A stretch of DNA of 64,000 nt from Frankia sp. QA3 (GCF_000262465.1 NZ_CM001489.1:5863710-5927709), one strand, 5' to 3'; positions 46,343 through 55,122 are shown, counted from the first letter of the stretch. The notes: generated by a model not told the origin, from the letters alone. Numbers and translations: made by a program.

Positions 46343-46425
46343 CGGCCGGCGGGTCGAGGCGGCCCGGCCGCCTCGGCCGCCTCGGGCTGGCGGGGCGCGG
46401 CCGTCGCCGGGTCGTCCTCCCCGGC

Positions 46426-48951
46426 GTGGATCCGTTTCTGCTGCGCAGCGCGCTGCGGGCCGCCGTCGTCGCGCCCGCCGTGCTGGCCGCCGGCTACTAC
46501 CTGTTCGACCGGATCCTGCTGAGCCTGTTCGCCTGGTTCGCGGTCTTCGCCCTGCTCGTCTTCGTCGACTTCGGCGGCCCGGCCCGGGTGCGCATCGCCG
46601 CCTACGGCGGGCTTGCCCTGGCGGGGCTGCCACTGATCACCCTGGGCACGCTGTGTTCCGGTTCGTCGCTGGCGGCGTGCGGGGGGATGGCGGTGGTGGC
46701 GTTCGCCGTGCTGTTCGCCGGGGTGATCAACGCGTACCTGGCGGTCGCGACCCCCGCCCTGCTGCTGTCCTTCGTGCTGCCGGTGACGAATCCGGCGGGT
46801 CTGTCCGCAGTGCCGGAACGGCTCGCCGGCTGGGGCCTGGGCGCGGTCGCCGCGTTGCTCTCGCTGGTGGTGCTGTGGCCGGCGCGGCCGCCGGACGAGG
46901 TCCGCCGGGCCTTGGCGGCGGCGTACCGTGCCCTGGCCGACTGCGTCGCCGCCCGCCCGGCCAGCGTCACCACCGGGGGGTCGGAGGTGATGGTCACCGT
47001 GGTGCGCTCGGCGGTGGCGGAGGTCCGCCGGCGCTTCGCCGCGACCTCGTACCGCCCGACCGGGGCAGGCGGCTCCGCGGCCGCTCTCGGCCACGCCATC
47101 GTCGATCTGGACTGGATCGTCCCCTTCGTGCTCGCCGTCCCCAGCGGGGAACGGGCACGCCGGCACTGCTTCCCCGCACCGGCCGCAGAGCTCCTGGCGG
47201 CCGTCGTTGACACCCTGCACGGGGCCGCCGACCGGCTCGAGCGGTTCGCCCCCCGCGCCGAAACCCCCGCCGCGGTCCGGGCCGGCCGATCGGCCGGGGA
47301 CGAGCGTCGCGGCGTATGGCTGGGGGTCGAGCGACTCGACCGGGCGGCCCGGACGATCGGGCAGGCGCTGCTCGACGCGCTTGGCCGGCCGGCCGGGCAG
47401 TCGGTTGACCCGATCGGAGCGGGCGCCGCGGCGGCCGAGGCGTTCCGGCTGCGCCAGCTGGCCCTGGGCACCCGGCAGCTCGCGGTGCACACACTGGTGG
47501 CGACCGGGGAGCGCCGGCCCCAGCGGCCGACGCCGAGCACGGCGCGATGGCAGCGAGTCCGGGCCCGGCTGCGGCTGACCCGCGAGCTCGCCGCCGGTTA
47601 CGCCGACGTACGGGCGATCTGGTTCCGCAACAGCGTGCGCGGCGCCGCCGGCCTCACGCTCGCGGTGGCGGTGACCCGGTCGACGGGGTTGGAGCACGGG
47701 TTCTGGGTGGTGCTCGGCACCCTGTCGGTGCTGCGGTCGAACGCGCTGGCGACGGGGACCACAGTGGTGCGCGCATTGGTCGGCACGGCGGCGGGGATCG
47801 CCGTCGGCGGGCTCGCCGTCGTCGTGGCCGGTACGACGGGGCCAATCCTGTGGGCGCTGCTGCCGGTCGCGGTGCTGATCGCCGCCTATGCCCGTAAAGC
47901 GAACGCGTTCGCGGTCGGCCAGGCCGGGTTCACCGTCGCTGTCGTGCTGCTGTTCAACATCGTCGAGCCGGTCGGCTGGCGGGTCGGTCTCGTCCGCATC
48001 GAGGACGTGGTCCTCGGCTTCCTGATCAGCATCGTCGTCGGCGCGCTGCTGTGGCCGACGGGGGCCGCGGCCCGACTGGTGCGAGATCGGGCCGCCACCG
48101 CGTACCGGACCGCGATCGAGTTCCTCGTCCGGGTCGCCGCGGCGCCGCCGTCCGCCGCGCCGGAGCCGGCCCGCGCGCGGGAGACCGCCCGGATGGCGCG
48201 CACGGCGGTCCGCGCTGGGCGGCTGCTGGACGACGCGGTCCGCCAGTACCTGTCCGAACGGCCCGCCGGCCAGCTCGACGTCGACGCGCTCATGCTGGTC
48301 TCCGCCGGTGCGCTGCGGATCCGGCGTACCGCGCAGGTCCTGCGGCTGACCGGCTCCCACCCGCTGCGACCCGAGATCGTCGGCGCCGGCTCGCCAGCCA
48401 CGGGACGGGGTGGCCCCTGGGCGGGGCTGCTCCGCTGCCGTCCGCAGCTCCTCGAGAGCCTCGACGAGCTGCGGCGGTGGTACCTGAGCCTGGCCGACGC
48501 GCTGGCGGCCCGGACCGAGCCGCCCTCATCCGCCCCGGCGTCTCCGGTCTTCCCGGCGTCTCTGGTCTTCCCGGCGTCTCTGATCTTCCCGGCGTCTCCG
48601 GTCTTCCCGGACGCCGTGAGGCCGGGCGGTCTCGACGCGGTGCGGCGCTGTGCCCTCGTCCGGGTCCGGGCGGCGCTCGCCACGGGCGATCGGGCGGGGG
48701 TGGTGGCCGCGCTCGACATCGTCGAACGCGCGGAGCACCTCGCCGTGCTCCAGGGCCTGCGCGGCCGGCTCACCGGGGCGGTCCGCGCCCTGGCCGCCGG
48801 GCCGGGCACCGCGGCTCAGGCGCCGGGGCCCCACAGGTCGCGGCCGGCCCGGGCGCGTTCCCGCGCCTTCATCCGGGCCTCGTGGACGTGGCGCATCCCG
48901 TCGGTGAGCCGCCGCCGGACCTCCTCGTCCACCTCGGTGAACGGGCGGTAG
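46426..48951 (+). CDS. FUSC-family membrane protein
   Basis: 841 residues with two membrane halves. The first (about 1-155) has helices including AVVAPAVLAAGYYLFDRILLS-type segments and FAVLFAGVINAYLAV; a helical cytosolic region follows. The second (about 380-560) has the FUSC block from RGAAGLTLAVAVTR and FWVVLGTLSVLRSNA to VVLGFLISIVVGALLWP. Members are proposed efflux carriers for aromatic acids. An 18-bp minisatellite gives four SPVFPA-type repeats near residue 705. GTG 46426 is chosen at the first helix. The last 45 residues overlap the convergent hypothetical gene; the true stop may be disputed. Confidence 0.82.
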   Translation: MDPFLLRSALRAAVVAPAVLAAGYYLFDRILLSLFAWFAVFALLVFVDFGGPARVRIAAYGGLALAGLPLITLGTLCSGSSLAACGGMAVVAFAVLFAGVINAYLAVATPALLLSFVLPVTNPAGLSAVPERLAGWGLGAVAALLSLVVLWPARPPDEVRRALAAAYRALADCVAARPASVTTGGSEVMVTVVRSAVAEVRRRFAATSYRPTGAGGSAAALGHAIVDLDWIVPFVLAVPSGERARRHCFPAPAAELLAAVVDTLHGAADRLERFAPRAETPAAVRAGRSAGDERRGVWLGVERLDRAARTIGQALLDALGRPAGQSVDPIGAGAAAAEAFRLRQLALGTRQLAVHTLVATGERRPQRPTPSTARWQRVRARLRLTRELAAGYADVRAIWFRNSVRGAAGLTLAVAVTRSTGLEHGFWVVLGTLSVLRSNALATGTTVVRALVGTAAGIAVGGLAVVVAGTTGPILWALLPVAVLIAAYARKANAFAVGQAGFTVAVVLLFNIVEPVGWRVGLVRIEDVVLGFLISIVVGALLWPTGAAARLVRDRAATAYRTAIEFLVRVAAAPPSAAPEPARARETARMARTAVRAGRLLDDAVRQYLSERPAGQLDVDALMLVSAGALRIRRTAQVLRLTGSHPLRPEIVGAGSPATGRGGPWAGLLRCRPQLLESLDELRRWYLSLADALAARTEPPSSAPASPVFPASLVFPASLIFPASPVFPDAVRPGGLDAVRRCALVRVRAALATGDRAGVVAALDIVERAEHLAVLQGLRGRLTGAVRALAAGPGTAAQAPGPHRSRPARARSRAFIRASWTWRIPSVSRRRTSSSTSVNGR
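48537..48608. repeat. 18-bp minisatellite in the FUSC gene
   Basis: Four copies of GGCGTCTCTGGTCTTCCC, encoding ASPVFP, ASLVFP, ASLIFP, ASPVFP. In frame, in a linker near the C-terminus. Confidence 0.95.
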
Positions 48952-49376
48952 TACAGCTCGTCGTACTCCTCGACGATCTGGAAGGTCCAGCGTCCGTCGA
49001 GCACGTTGCGCCCATACAGCTCACCACGGACGAAGGCGGCGGTCCGGGTGTGCCCGGCGTCCTCCAACTCGTTGATCGCATCTATGAGGATGAGATCCGC
49101 CCGCCCGGAGAGCTGGTGGAACTCGTACAGCGCACCGCGGGCACGTTCCACCCATTCCAGCGCCTCGCCGAGCCGGCCGACCGCGTCGGCGGTCGCGTCG
49201 TCGAGATCCGGCCGGGTGCGGTCCAGTCGGCCGCTGCGCCCGCGCTGCCCATCCAGGTGGCCGCCGCGGCCGTCCGGATGGCCGGGGTCACCGTCCCGAC
49301 GGGTGGTGCGGCCGTCGACGCGGTCGCCTTGCCGGCCGCGCTCGCGGTCACCGTCCTGGTGGGCGTGTCTGCTCAC
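48816..49376 (-). CDS. Conserved hypothetical protein
   Basis: About 186 residues. The first 65 are a charged Asp/Gly/Arg-rich region. The C-terminal 115 look folded and conserved: DAVGRLGEALEWVERARGAL, FHQLSGRADLILIDAINELED, AAFVRGELYGRNVLDG, WTFQIVEEYDELYYRPF, then a basic helix EARMKARERARAG. No family I can name. GTG 49376 is a guess; the frame is open to 49571. Its 3' end overlaps the FUSC gene tail to tail by about 135 bases. Confidence 0.7.
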   Translation of the reverse strand: MSRHAHQDGDRERGRQGDRVDGRTTRRDGDPGHPDGRGGHLDGQRGRSGRLDRTRPDLDDATADAVGRLGEALEWVERARGALYEFHQLSGRADLILIDAINELEDAGHTRTAAFVRGELYGRNVLDGRWTFQIVEEYDELYYRPFTEVDEEVRRRLTDGMRHVHEARMKARERARAGRDLWGPGA

Positions 49377-49477
49377 CCTAGCCAGATGCCCGGGTGGCCG
49401 GGGACCCACACCGCGGGCCCGGCCTGCGGACGGGCACGTCGAGGCCGTGACGCGGCGGGTGACGCCGAAACGCCGAC

Positions 49478-49518
49478 GGCCGGCCGATCGCCCCGGCCGC
49501 AGGGGTGATCGGCCGGCC
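49478..49518 (-). terminator. Strong hairpin after the MFS gene
   Basis: GGCCGGCCGATC and GATCGGCCGGCC are perfect 12-base arms, with an inner CCCC/GGGG stem and a GGCCGCA loop. It lies about 107 bases beyond the MFS stop and lacks a T-tract, as is common for actinobacterial terminators. Confidence 0.65.
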
Positions 49519-49624
49519 GCCGGTGAGAAGCGTCCGATGCCGGCGTGGGCACCAGTGGCGCGGGTGCCCACGGCTTCGGTCCGTCGTGCGGCGGGTCACG
49601 CCACACGACGGAGCGGGATTCGGA

Positions 49625-51127
49625 TCAGGCCTGGACCGCGTCCGCCGTCTCCGCGCCGGCGGGCGTGGTGTTGATCTCCCGCTGCGAGGGGACGGTGACC
49701 GCGGCGCTCGCCTGTCGGCCGGGGATGAACGTGGCCAGCAGCAGCGCGAGCAGGGCCGACCCCGCGCCGAGGACGAACGCGAGCCGGAAGCCGCCCTCGG
49801 ACGGCAACGCGGCGCCTTCGAAGGTCGTGGTCATGTGCGCGAGGACCACGCCGACCACCGCGGCGGAGGACGACGTGCCGAGCGAGCGCATCAGGGTGTT
49901 CAGGCCGTTGGCGGCGGCGGTCTCGGTCGGCGGCACCGCGGCCATGATCAGGGCGGGCATCGACGCGTAGGCCAGGGCGACCCCGAGGCCGATGATGCAG
50001 GCGAGGAAGATGATCTCCCAGACCTCGCTCATGAGCACCAGACCCAGCCCGTAGCCGACCGCGATCGTCGCCGCACCCAGCATCAGGGTGACCTTGGAGC
50101 CGAAGGCCGCGGAGAGCCGGGCGGTGACCGGGGAGGCCAGCATCATCACGAGGCCGAACGGCGCGAAGCACAGGCCCGCGACGATCATCGACTGGCCGAA
50201 ACCGTAGCCCGTGCCCTTGGGGGCCTGCAGGAGCTGGGGGATGATCAGCGACATGCCGTACATCGCGAATCCGATGATGACCGAGGTCAGGTTGGTCATC
50301 AGGACCTGACGGCGGGCGCTGATCCGCAGGTCGACCAGCGGGCTCGGGGTGCGCAGCTCCCAGAAGCCCCAGACGAGCAGGATCACGACGGCCGCGACGC
50401 CGAGCCCCAGCGTGGTGCCCTTGGTCCAGCCCCAGTCGCTGCCCTTGGAGATGACGAGCAGCAGGCACAGCACGCCGGCGGACATCCCGAGAGCGCCGAC
50501 GAAGTCGAAGCGGCCGTGGGTCTTGTCGCCCACCGGCGACTCGGGGACGACCTTCCAGATGACGAACAGGGTCAACACGGCGAGCCCGGCCGCCCCCCAG
50601 AACAGCACGTGCCAGTTCACCTGCTGGGCGATGATCGCCGACAGCGGGACGCCGAGGGCGCCACCGATGCCCAGCGAGGAGCTCATCAGCCCGAGCGCCG
50701 AGCCGAGCTTCTCGGGCGGGAGCTCGTCACGCATGACGCTGATACCCAGCGGGATCAGACCCGTGGCCAGACCCTGCAGCGCACGCCCGGCGACCATCGG
50801 CAGCAGCGCGGTGCTCAGCGCGCAGACGACCGAGCCGACGATCAGCACCATGAGGCTGACCATCATCATTCGCTTCTTGCCGTACATGTCGCCCAGCCGG
50901 CCCACGATCGGGGTTGAGACCGCGGCGCCGAGCAGGGTCGCGGTCACCACCCAGGCCGTGTTCGAGGCGGATGAATGCAGCAGCTCGGGAAGGTCCGAGA
51001 TGAGCGGCACCACGAGGGTGTGCATGACCGAGACCACGACCCCGGCTGTGGCCAGGGCCCCGATCATCAGCCCGGGCGCGGGCGCGCCCTCCTGCCGACT
51101 GGTCGGGTCGGCGGACGCCTGTGCCAT
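49625..51127 (-). CDS. MFS drug exporter (DHA2, 14-helix type)
   Basis: 500-residue proton-coupled exporter with about 14 membrane helices. The first helix is followed by LVVPLISDLPELLHSS. Motif A reads GRLGDMYGKKRMMM between helices 2 and 3, and the QGLATGLIPLGISVMRDELPP block follows in helix 4-5. The central insertion of two extra helices (VLCLLLVISKGSDWGW, VVILLVWGFWELR) marks the DHA2 subgroup. ATG 51127 sits after CGGAGG. It is divergent from a MarR gene, the usual layout of a regulator and the pump it controls. Confidence 0.94.
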   Translation of the reverse strand: MAQASADPTSRQEGAPAPGLMIGALATAGVVVSVMHTLVVPLISDLPELLHSSASNTAWVVTATLLGAAVSTPIVGRLGDMYGKKRMMMVSLMVLIVGSVVCALSTALLPMVAGRALQGLATGLIPLGISVMRDELPPEKLGSALGLMSSSLGIGGALGVPLSAIIAQQVNWHVLFWGAAGLAVLTLFVIWKVVPESPVGDKTHGRFDFVGALGMSAGVLCLLLVISKGSDWGWTKGTTLGLGVAAVVILLVWGFWELRTPSPLVDLRISARRQVLMTNLTSVIIGFAMYGMSLIIPQLLQAPKGTGYGFGQSMIVAGLCFAPFGLVMMLASPVTARLSAAFGSKVTLMLGAATIAVGYGLGLVLMSEVWEIIFLACIIGLGVALAYASMPALIMAAVPPTETAAANGLNTLMRSLGTSSSAAVVGVVLAHMTTTFEGAALPSEGGFRLAFVLGAGSALLALLLATFIPGRQASAAVTVPSQREINTTPAGAETADAVQA

Positions 51128-51275
51128 GGGAGCCTCCGGGTGGATGATGGCGAGGAGCGCCGACGGAAGGTGACCGTCTGCGCGCGGACCGCGAGGGATC
51201 GCGGGTGCGGCACGACCATGTCGCTTGCAAGGGGGGATTCGTGAGATCGTTTCGGTAGCCACGGACGATCGCTGA

Positions 51276-51308
51276 TGTGCACCATACATGCTATGTGGAC
51301 AGTGCACA
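51276..51308. promoter_or_regulatory. Candidate MarR operator
   Basis: In the intergenic region of the divergent MFS/MarR pair, TGTGCAC and GTGCACA form a perfect seven-base inverted repeat with 19 bases between. Inside lie smaller palindromes (ACAT-GCT-ATGT and CATA-N5-TATG). MarR-type proteins bind such AT-rich dyads. Confidence 0.5.
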
Positions 51309-51390
51309 GACGCCGGTGCTCCGCATAGTCTGGGAGAAAGGTCACGGTCAGACGAGGGCCTAGGTGCCCGGATGCGCGGCGGAGGCGAGT

Positions 51391-51864
51391 GTGCTCGAGG
51401 ACCTGCAGGAGATCGAGCGGGAACTGATGTTGCTCGCCCGCCATCACATCCTGCCCACGTCCACCCACAAGCAACACGGCCGCACCCTCGACCGCTCGGC
51501 GTACCTGCTGCTGAGCCGGATCGAGGCGGAGGGGCCGATGACCATCGGCCAGCTCGCCGACGCCTTCTCCCTCGACGTCTCCACCGTCAACCGGCAGGCC
51601 GCGGCGATGCTGCAGGCCGACCTGGTCGAGCGCATCCCCGACCCCGACGGCGGGCTGGCCCGCAAGCTGGCGGTCACGCCGCGGGGGCTGGAGCGCCTGC
51701 ATGCCGACCGAGAGATCGTCCTGGGGACACTCGGCCGGCTCTTCGAGGACTGGACCCTCGAGGACATGCGGCGCCTAGCCGAGATGCTCGGCCGCTTCAA
51801 CATCACCTGTGAGCGTGAGAACGGCAATCCCTGGCCCCGCCCCACCCGCGTCGCCGACCGGTAG
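51391..51864 (+). CDS. MarR-family transcriptional regulator
   Basis: 157-residue winged-helix regulator. Helix LEDLQEIERELMLLARHH, then SAYLLLSRIEAEGPMTIGQLADAFSLDVSTVNRQAAAML-like HTH, and the wing RIPDPDGGLARKLAVTPRG, with the dimer helices at both ends. GTG 51391 lies five bases after GGAGGCGA; a GTG at 51364 is less likely. Divergent from the MFS pump, which it probably represses along with itself; the inducer is unknown. Confidence 0.92.
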   Translation: MLEDLQEIERELMLLARHHILPTSTHKQHGRTLDRSAYLLLSRIEAEGPMTIGQLADAFSLDVSTVNRQAAAMLQADLVERIPDPDGGLARKLAVTPRGLERLHADREIVLGTLGRLFEDWTLEDMRRLAEMLGRFNITCERENGNPWPRPTRVADR

Positions 51865-51949
51865 CCGCCCCTCCGTCGCGCCGCGCCGGCGACCAGGCGA
51901 TGATCGGATCTTGTAGGATGAGCTCGCTTGTCTGGCGCAACGCCAGGTG

Positions 51950-52038
51950 GGAGGGCTCGCCTAGTGGCCGATGGCGGCGGTCTTGAAAACCGCTAAGGGG
52001 AGTGATCCTCTTCGTGGGTTCGAATCCCACGCCCTCCG
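51950..52038 (+). tRNA. tRNA-Ser (anticodon TGA)
   Basis: Acceptor GGAGGGC with GCCCTCC, anticodon loop CTTGAAA with TGA at 51984-51986, a class II long variable arm (about 14-16 bases around AAGGGGAGTGATCCTCTTC) and T-arm GTGGGTTCGAATCCCAC. No encoded CCA. 89 bases. Confidence 0.97.
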
Positions 52039-52103
52039 CTCGGTCTGGTCTACGCGCCGGCAGTCGACGTGATTCGCCCGCGCCTCGTGACAAGGCATTC
52101 GGT

Positions 52104-52245
52104 GTGCTGATGCGCCCCACGACGGCCGCCGATATCTCCGCCGTGGCCGACCTGATCCGCGCCCGCAGCGCGTGGCTCGAGGATCGCGGCTGGCCGACGT
52201 GGCGCGCCGAGGCCGACAGCCTCGCCAGGCAGGCAGGCCGGTTCG
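52104..52245 (+). pseudogene. Truncated GNAT acetyltransferase remnant
   Basis: The frame starting GTG CTG ATG at 52104 encodes MRPTTAADISAVADLIRARS then AWLEDRGWPTWRAEADSL, which reads like the N-terminus of a GNAT acetyltransferase (R-P-A-T-x-x-D followed by a long helix). After about 45 residues the similarity stops where the XRE gene's 3' end begins on the other strand. The acetyl-CoA-binding half is missing. It lies 66 bases after tRNA-Ser, so an old rearrangement at the tRNA is plausible. Confidence 0.5.
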
Positions 52246-52258
52246 CGCGCCGGCCGGT

Positions 52259-53125
52259 TCACCGCCGCTCGCCGAGGGCCGCGAGGGCTTTGGCCGTCTC
52301 CGGGTCGGCGGGCAGGAACGTCTCGACCGCCAGCTCGGAGACGGTCACGTCCATCGGGGTGTTGAACGTCGTCACCGTCGAGATGAGCGAGAGCAGGTGG
52401 CCCTCGACGACGATCCGCATCGGCAGCGCGAGCGGCGGCGGGACCGCAGCGGGCGCAATGCCGGCGTCCGGGCCCGGATCATCGGCGGCGGGCGGGTCGG
52501 GAACGGGATAGGCGGACACCTCGTCGTAGAGCGCGTTCAGGGCCGGCGAGCCACGCAGAATCATGTTCCGCCGCATTCTCTCCAGCAGGTGCGCCCGCCA
52601 TTCCGCCAGATTCACGATCCGCGGCGCGAGCCCTCGCGGATGCAGAGTGAGGCGCATCGCGTTCAGCGGTGGGCGCAGCAGATCCGCCGGCACGCCGGTG
52701 AGCAGAACCAGCACTGCGCGGTTGGTCAGTGCAACGTCATAGTGGCCGTCGAGCACCAGTGTCGGGTTCGGCTCATAGGCGGCGAGCAGCTGCTCCAACC
52801 CGGCGCGCACGGCGGTCATCGCCGGGTCGTGCAGCGGGGTCTCCGGATAGGCCGGGGCATAGCCGGCGGCGATCAGCAGCGCGTTGCGGTCCCGCACCGG
52901 GACGTCGAGATGTTCGGCGAGCCGCAGCACCATCGCCCGGCTCGGCGCGGACCGGCCGGTCTCGACGAAACTGATGTGCCGGGCGGAGCTATCCGCCCGA
53001 AGTGCCAGTTCGAGTTGACTGAGTCGGCGTCGTTCCCGCCACTGCCGCAGCAGCACGCCCACGCCCATCCGGGCACCCCCGTGCGCCGGGTCCTCCGTGC
53101 CGGGTCCCGCCGAGGGGGTCGTCAT
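52259..53125 (-). CDS. XRE regulator with MmyB-type ligand domain
   Basis: 288 residues. An XRE helix-turn-helix at about 20-80 (LLRQWRERRRLSQLELALRA, SARHISFVETGRSAPSRAMVLRLAEHLD) is followed by the MmyB-like ligand-binding domain (RNALLIAAGYAPAYPETPL, YEPNPTLVLDGHYDVALTNRA and the late ALPMRIVVEGHLLSLISTVTTF block). Members often control a neighbouring short-chain dehydrogenase, absent here. ATG 53125 chosen by the family start. Confidence 0.92.
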   Translation of the reverse strand: MTTPSAGPGTEDPAHGGARMGVGVLLRQWRERRRLSQLELALRADSSARHISFVETGRSAPSRAMVLRLAEHLDVPVRDRNALLIAAGYAPAYPETPLHDPAMTAVRAGLEQLLAAYEPNPTLVLDGHYDVALTNRAVLVLLTGVPADLLRPPLNAMRLTLHPRGLAPRIVNLAEWRAHLLERMRRNMILRGSPALNALYDEVSAYPVPDPPAADDPGPDAGIAPAAVPPPLALPMRIVVEGHLLSLISTVTTFNTPMDVTVSELAVETFLPADPETAKALAALGERR

Positions 53126-53470
53126 GAGTGCAACCGTAGCCAGTCCCGCTGGTGCCGGTCGTGCCGTCGTTCGCCATTGCAAGATCAAGTGTCCATGTAT
53201 TGTGATTTTCGTGTTCGATGATGTCCGCCACGGACGTCTGTCCTGAGTGGCCCTAAAGGTTGCGCGAGATGCCCGGAGTAGGCGGGATCGCCCCGACCTG
53301 ACCGTCTCCGGAGCGTTGGCACTGGACAAACACCCTGAAGACTCGACGGCCGGTTGCGTGACGCTTGTGCAGGTCTGCGACAGGATGGCCGGGTGCCTCC
53401 CCGTCGGTCGACATCCCCTCGCGCGATCCCGGCCGCCGTCTCCTCGCCCCGGCGTCCCCGCGCGATTTCC
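53126..53470. other. Intergenic region between XRE gene and zinc-protein gene
   Basis: About 345 bases between divergent genes. The stretch 53165-53225 is clearly AT-richer (TGTATTGTGATTTTCGTG) and should hold the XRE promoter. A small palindrome GTCCG-CCA-CGGAC lies at 53223-53235. Confidence 0.5.
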
Positions 53471-53761
53471 GTGACCCTTCACCCCGATCCGGACCAGTCC
53501 AGCCGGCAACCGCCACTGCCGATCCAGGTGCCCCGCCGCCGGCAGCCCGAGGCCGGCGCGCATATCTCGGTTACGGCCAGTTGTGCCGGCTGCGACACGC
53601 GGTGGACCGATCCGGCCACGACCCATTGCGGTTCATGCCATCAGTCCTGGCCGAGCGTGCAGGGCTTCGACGACCATCTGGTCGAATGCCCGGCCCATCC
53701 GGTCATCGCCGCCCGGCGGGTGAAGCGGGAACCCGAACAGTCTGGCGTCGGAGTCGCCTGA
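53471..53761 (+). CDS. FDXHR-type putative zinc-binding protein
   Basis: About 96 residues. After a Pro/Gln-rich start comes a compact Cys/His module: SCAGCDTRW, then HCGSCHQSWPSVQGFDDHL and CPAHP. The C-x2-C, C-x2-C-H and F-D-x-H spacing fits the FDXHR family of small actinobacterial and phage zinc proteins. The start is uncertain (GTG 53471, or an upstream one at 53354). Often linked to plasmids or phages, which fits its place beside a tRNA and a truncated gene. Confidence 0.65.
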   Translation: MTLHPDPDQSSRQPPLPIQVPRRRQPEAGAHISVTASCAGCDTRWTDPATTHCGSCHQSWPSVQGFDDHLVECPAHPVIAARRVKREPEQSGVGVA

Positions 53762-54025
53762 CCGGTCCGATTCCGTCGGCGTCGGGCCCGTCCGGTGTTT
53801 CCCGCCGGACGGCCGAAACTCCGCCGGCTGCCTGTTTCCCGGCTCCGACTGCGATTGCGGTCAACGGGTCGGTGCTGCGGTCGCGGAACTGCTACGTTCC
53901 GGCGCTGGAGCACCCGTGGCCGCCCGCCGCCGGCGCGTTCGCCCGGCCGTGGCGCGCGAGCTGCGCCGTGGCGCCGGCCGCCGCGGTCGCGTGCCCTTGG
54001 GCGGGGCAGGAGGACGGAGGAGCCG

Positions 54026-54637
54026 ATGACGGTCTGCGGGCTGGTCCGGTTGGACGGGGTCGACGTGCGGCGGGCGGTGCTCACCACGATGCTGGCCTCT
54101 TCCGCCTCCGGGCTTCCGGCAGCGCGCGGGGTGCACACCGACGGGGCATTCGGAGCGGTGAGCGCCGCGGATCCGGACGCGGACCCGACCCCGCCGATCG
54201 CCGTCGACGACGCCGGGCTCGTGGTGATCGCCGACCATCCGCCGCGGGCCGCCGGCTCCCGCCGTTCGGCGCGGGCGTCAGCCGCCGCCTACCGCGCCGG
54301 CGGTCAGTGGGCCCTGCTGCGCCCCGCCGCCGGCACCGTCACCGTCGTCTGGGAACCGGTGCGGGCCCGGCTGGTCCTCGCCCGGCCGTCGGGCGCGCCC
54401 ACCGAGCTGGTCACCTGGTCGGACGGGCGGGTGTTCGCCTTCGGGACCGAGACCGACCAGGTGCTGTCGGCCGCCGGTGGCGGGCTGTCCCGCCCGGCCA
54501 GGCTGCGGCGGCTCGGGTCCGGCGAGGTCCTCACGGTCACCGTGCCCGCCCGGCGTCACCGCCCCGCGCTCGCGGCGGTCCGCCCGCGATCCGGCGCCGA
54601 GCCGGCCCCGGGACTGGCCCCGGCCGGCTGCCCGTGA
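54026..54637 (+). CDS. Amidotransferase-like (asparagine synthase N-terminal-like) domain protein
   Basis: 203 residues. The protein begins MTVCGLVRLDGVDVRR and continues AVSAADPDADPTPPIAVDDAGLVVIADHPPRAA, GGQWALLRPAAGTVTVVWEPVRARLVLARP, ELVTWSDGRVFAFGTETDQVLS and a C-terminal LRRLGSGEVLTV. The order resembles the glutaminase half of asparagine synthases, but Cys is residue 4 rather than 2, and no synthetase half follows. A glutaminase would need Cys exposed by processing. ATG 54026 follows GGACGGAGGAG. Low confidence in function; the gene itself looks real. Confidence 0.6.
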   Translation: MTVCGLVRLDGVDVRRAVLTTMLASSASGLPAARGVHTDGAFGAVSAADPDADPTPPIAVDDAGLVVIADHPPRAAGSRRSARASAAAYRAGGQWALLRPAAGTVTVVWEPVRARLVLARPSGAPTELVTWSDGRVFAFGTETDQVLSAAGGGLSRPARLRRLGSGEVLTVTVPARRHRPALAAVRPRSGAEPAPGLAPAGCP

Positions 54638-54702
54638 CGGCCAGGCCGCCCGGCACGACGGTGGGGAGCCTCGCTCGCAGAAGGGGCGGTGGGGCCGGTG
54701 GG

Positions 54703-55122
54703 TCAGCGGGCGGGGGCTTCGGCCGCCTCGCCGGTGGCGGGGCGGGCCGCCTTGGCGCCTGCCGGCGCCGCAAGGTGCTCGCGGCGGACCAGGGCGCTGA
54801 CCCGGCGCTCGGCGACGAACGACAGGAACGGGATCGTGCCCGCAAGCATGATCAGGATCGTCCGCTGCAGCGGCAGCCGGCAGCGGCTTGCCAGGTCGTA
54901 CGCGCAGGCCAGGTAGACCATGTACAGCAAGCCGTGGATCGGACCGACCGCCGCGACGATGGTGTCGTTGTCGCCGGCGTACTTCAGCGGCATACCGACG
55001 CAGACCAGCAGGATCAGGCCGACGCCGACGACGTAGGCGATCACGCGGTACCGCAGCAGGGCGGCTCGGACCGCGGGCGCGGCGGAACGTCCCCCGGCGG
55101 CGCGGGAGGGGGCGGGGGTCAT
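54703..55122 (-). CDS. DUF3817 membrane protein
   Basis: 139 residues: about three membrane helices with the family landmarks RVIAYVVGVGLILLVCVGMPLKY, AAVGPIHGLLYMVYLACAYDLA and LPLQRTILIMLAGTIPFLSFVAERRV. The C-terminal 30 residues are Ala-rich. Start ATG 55122 shares one base with the stop of the gene upstream (TGATG), so it is coupled to it. Function unknown. Confidence 0.9.
   Translation of the reverse strand: MTPAPSRAAGGRSAAPAVRAALLRYRVIAYVVGVGLILLVCVGMPLKYAGDNDTIVAAVGPIHGLLYMVYLACAYDLASRCRLPLQRTILIMLAGTIPFLSFVAERRVSALVRREHLAAPAGAKAARPATGEAAEAPAR

Noticed and set aside
51950..54637. An integrative element at tRNA-Ser
   Set aside because: No integrase, no duplicated tRNA end and no clear base-composition break; only a remnant can be argued.
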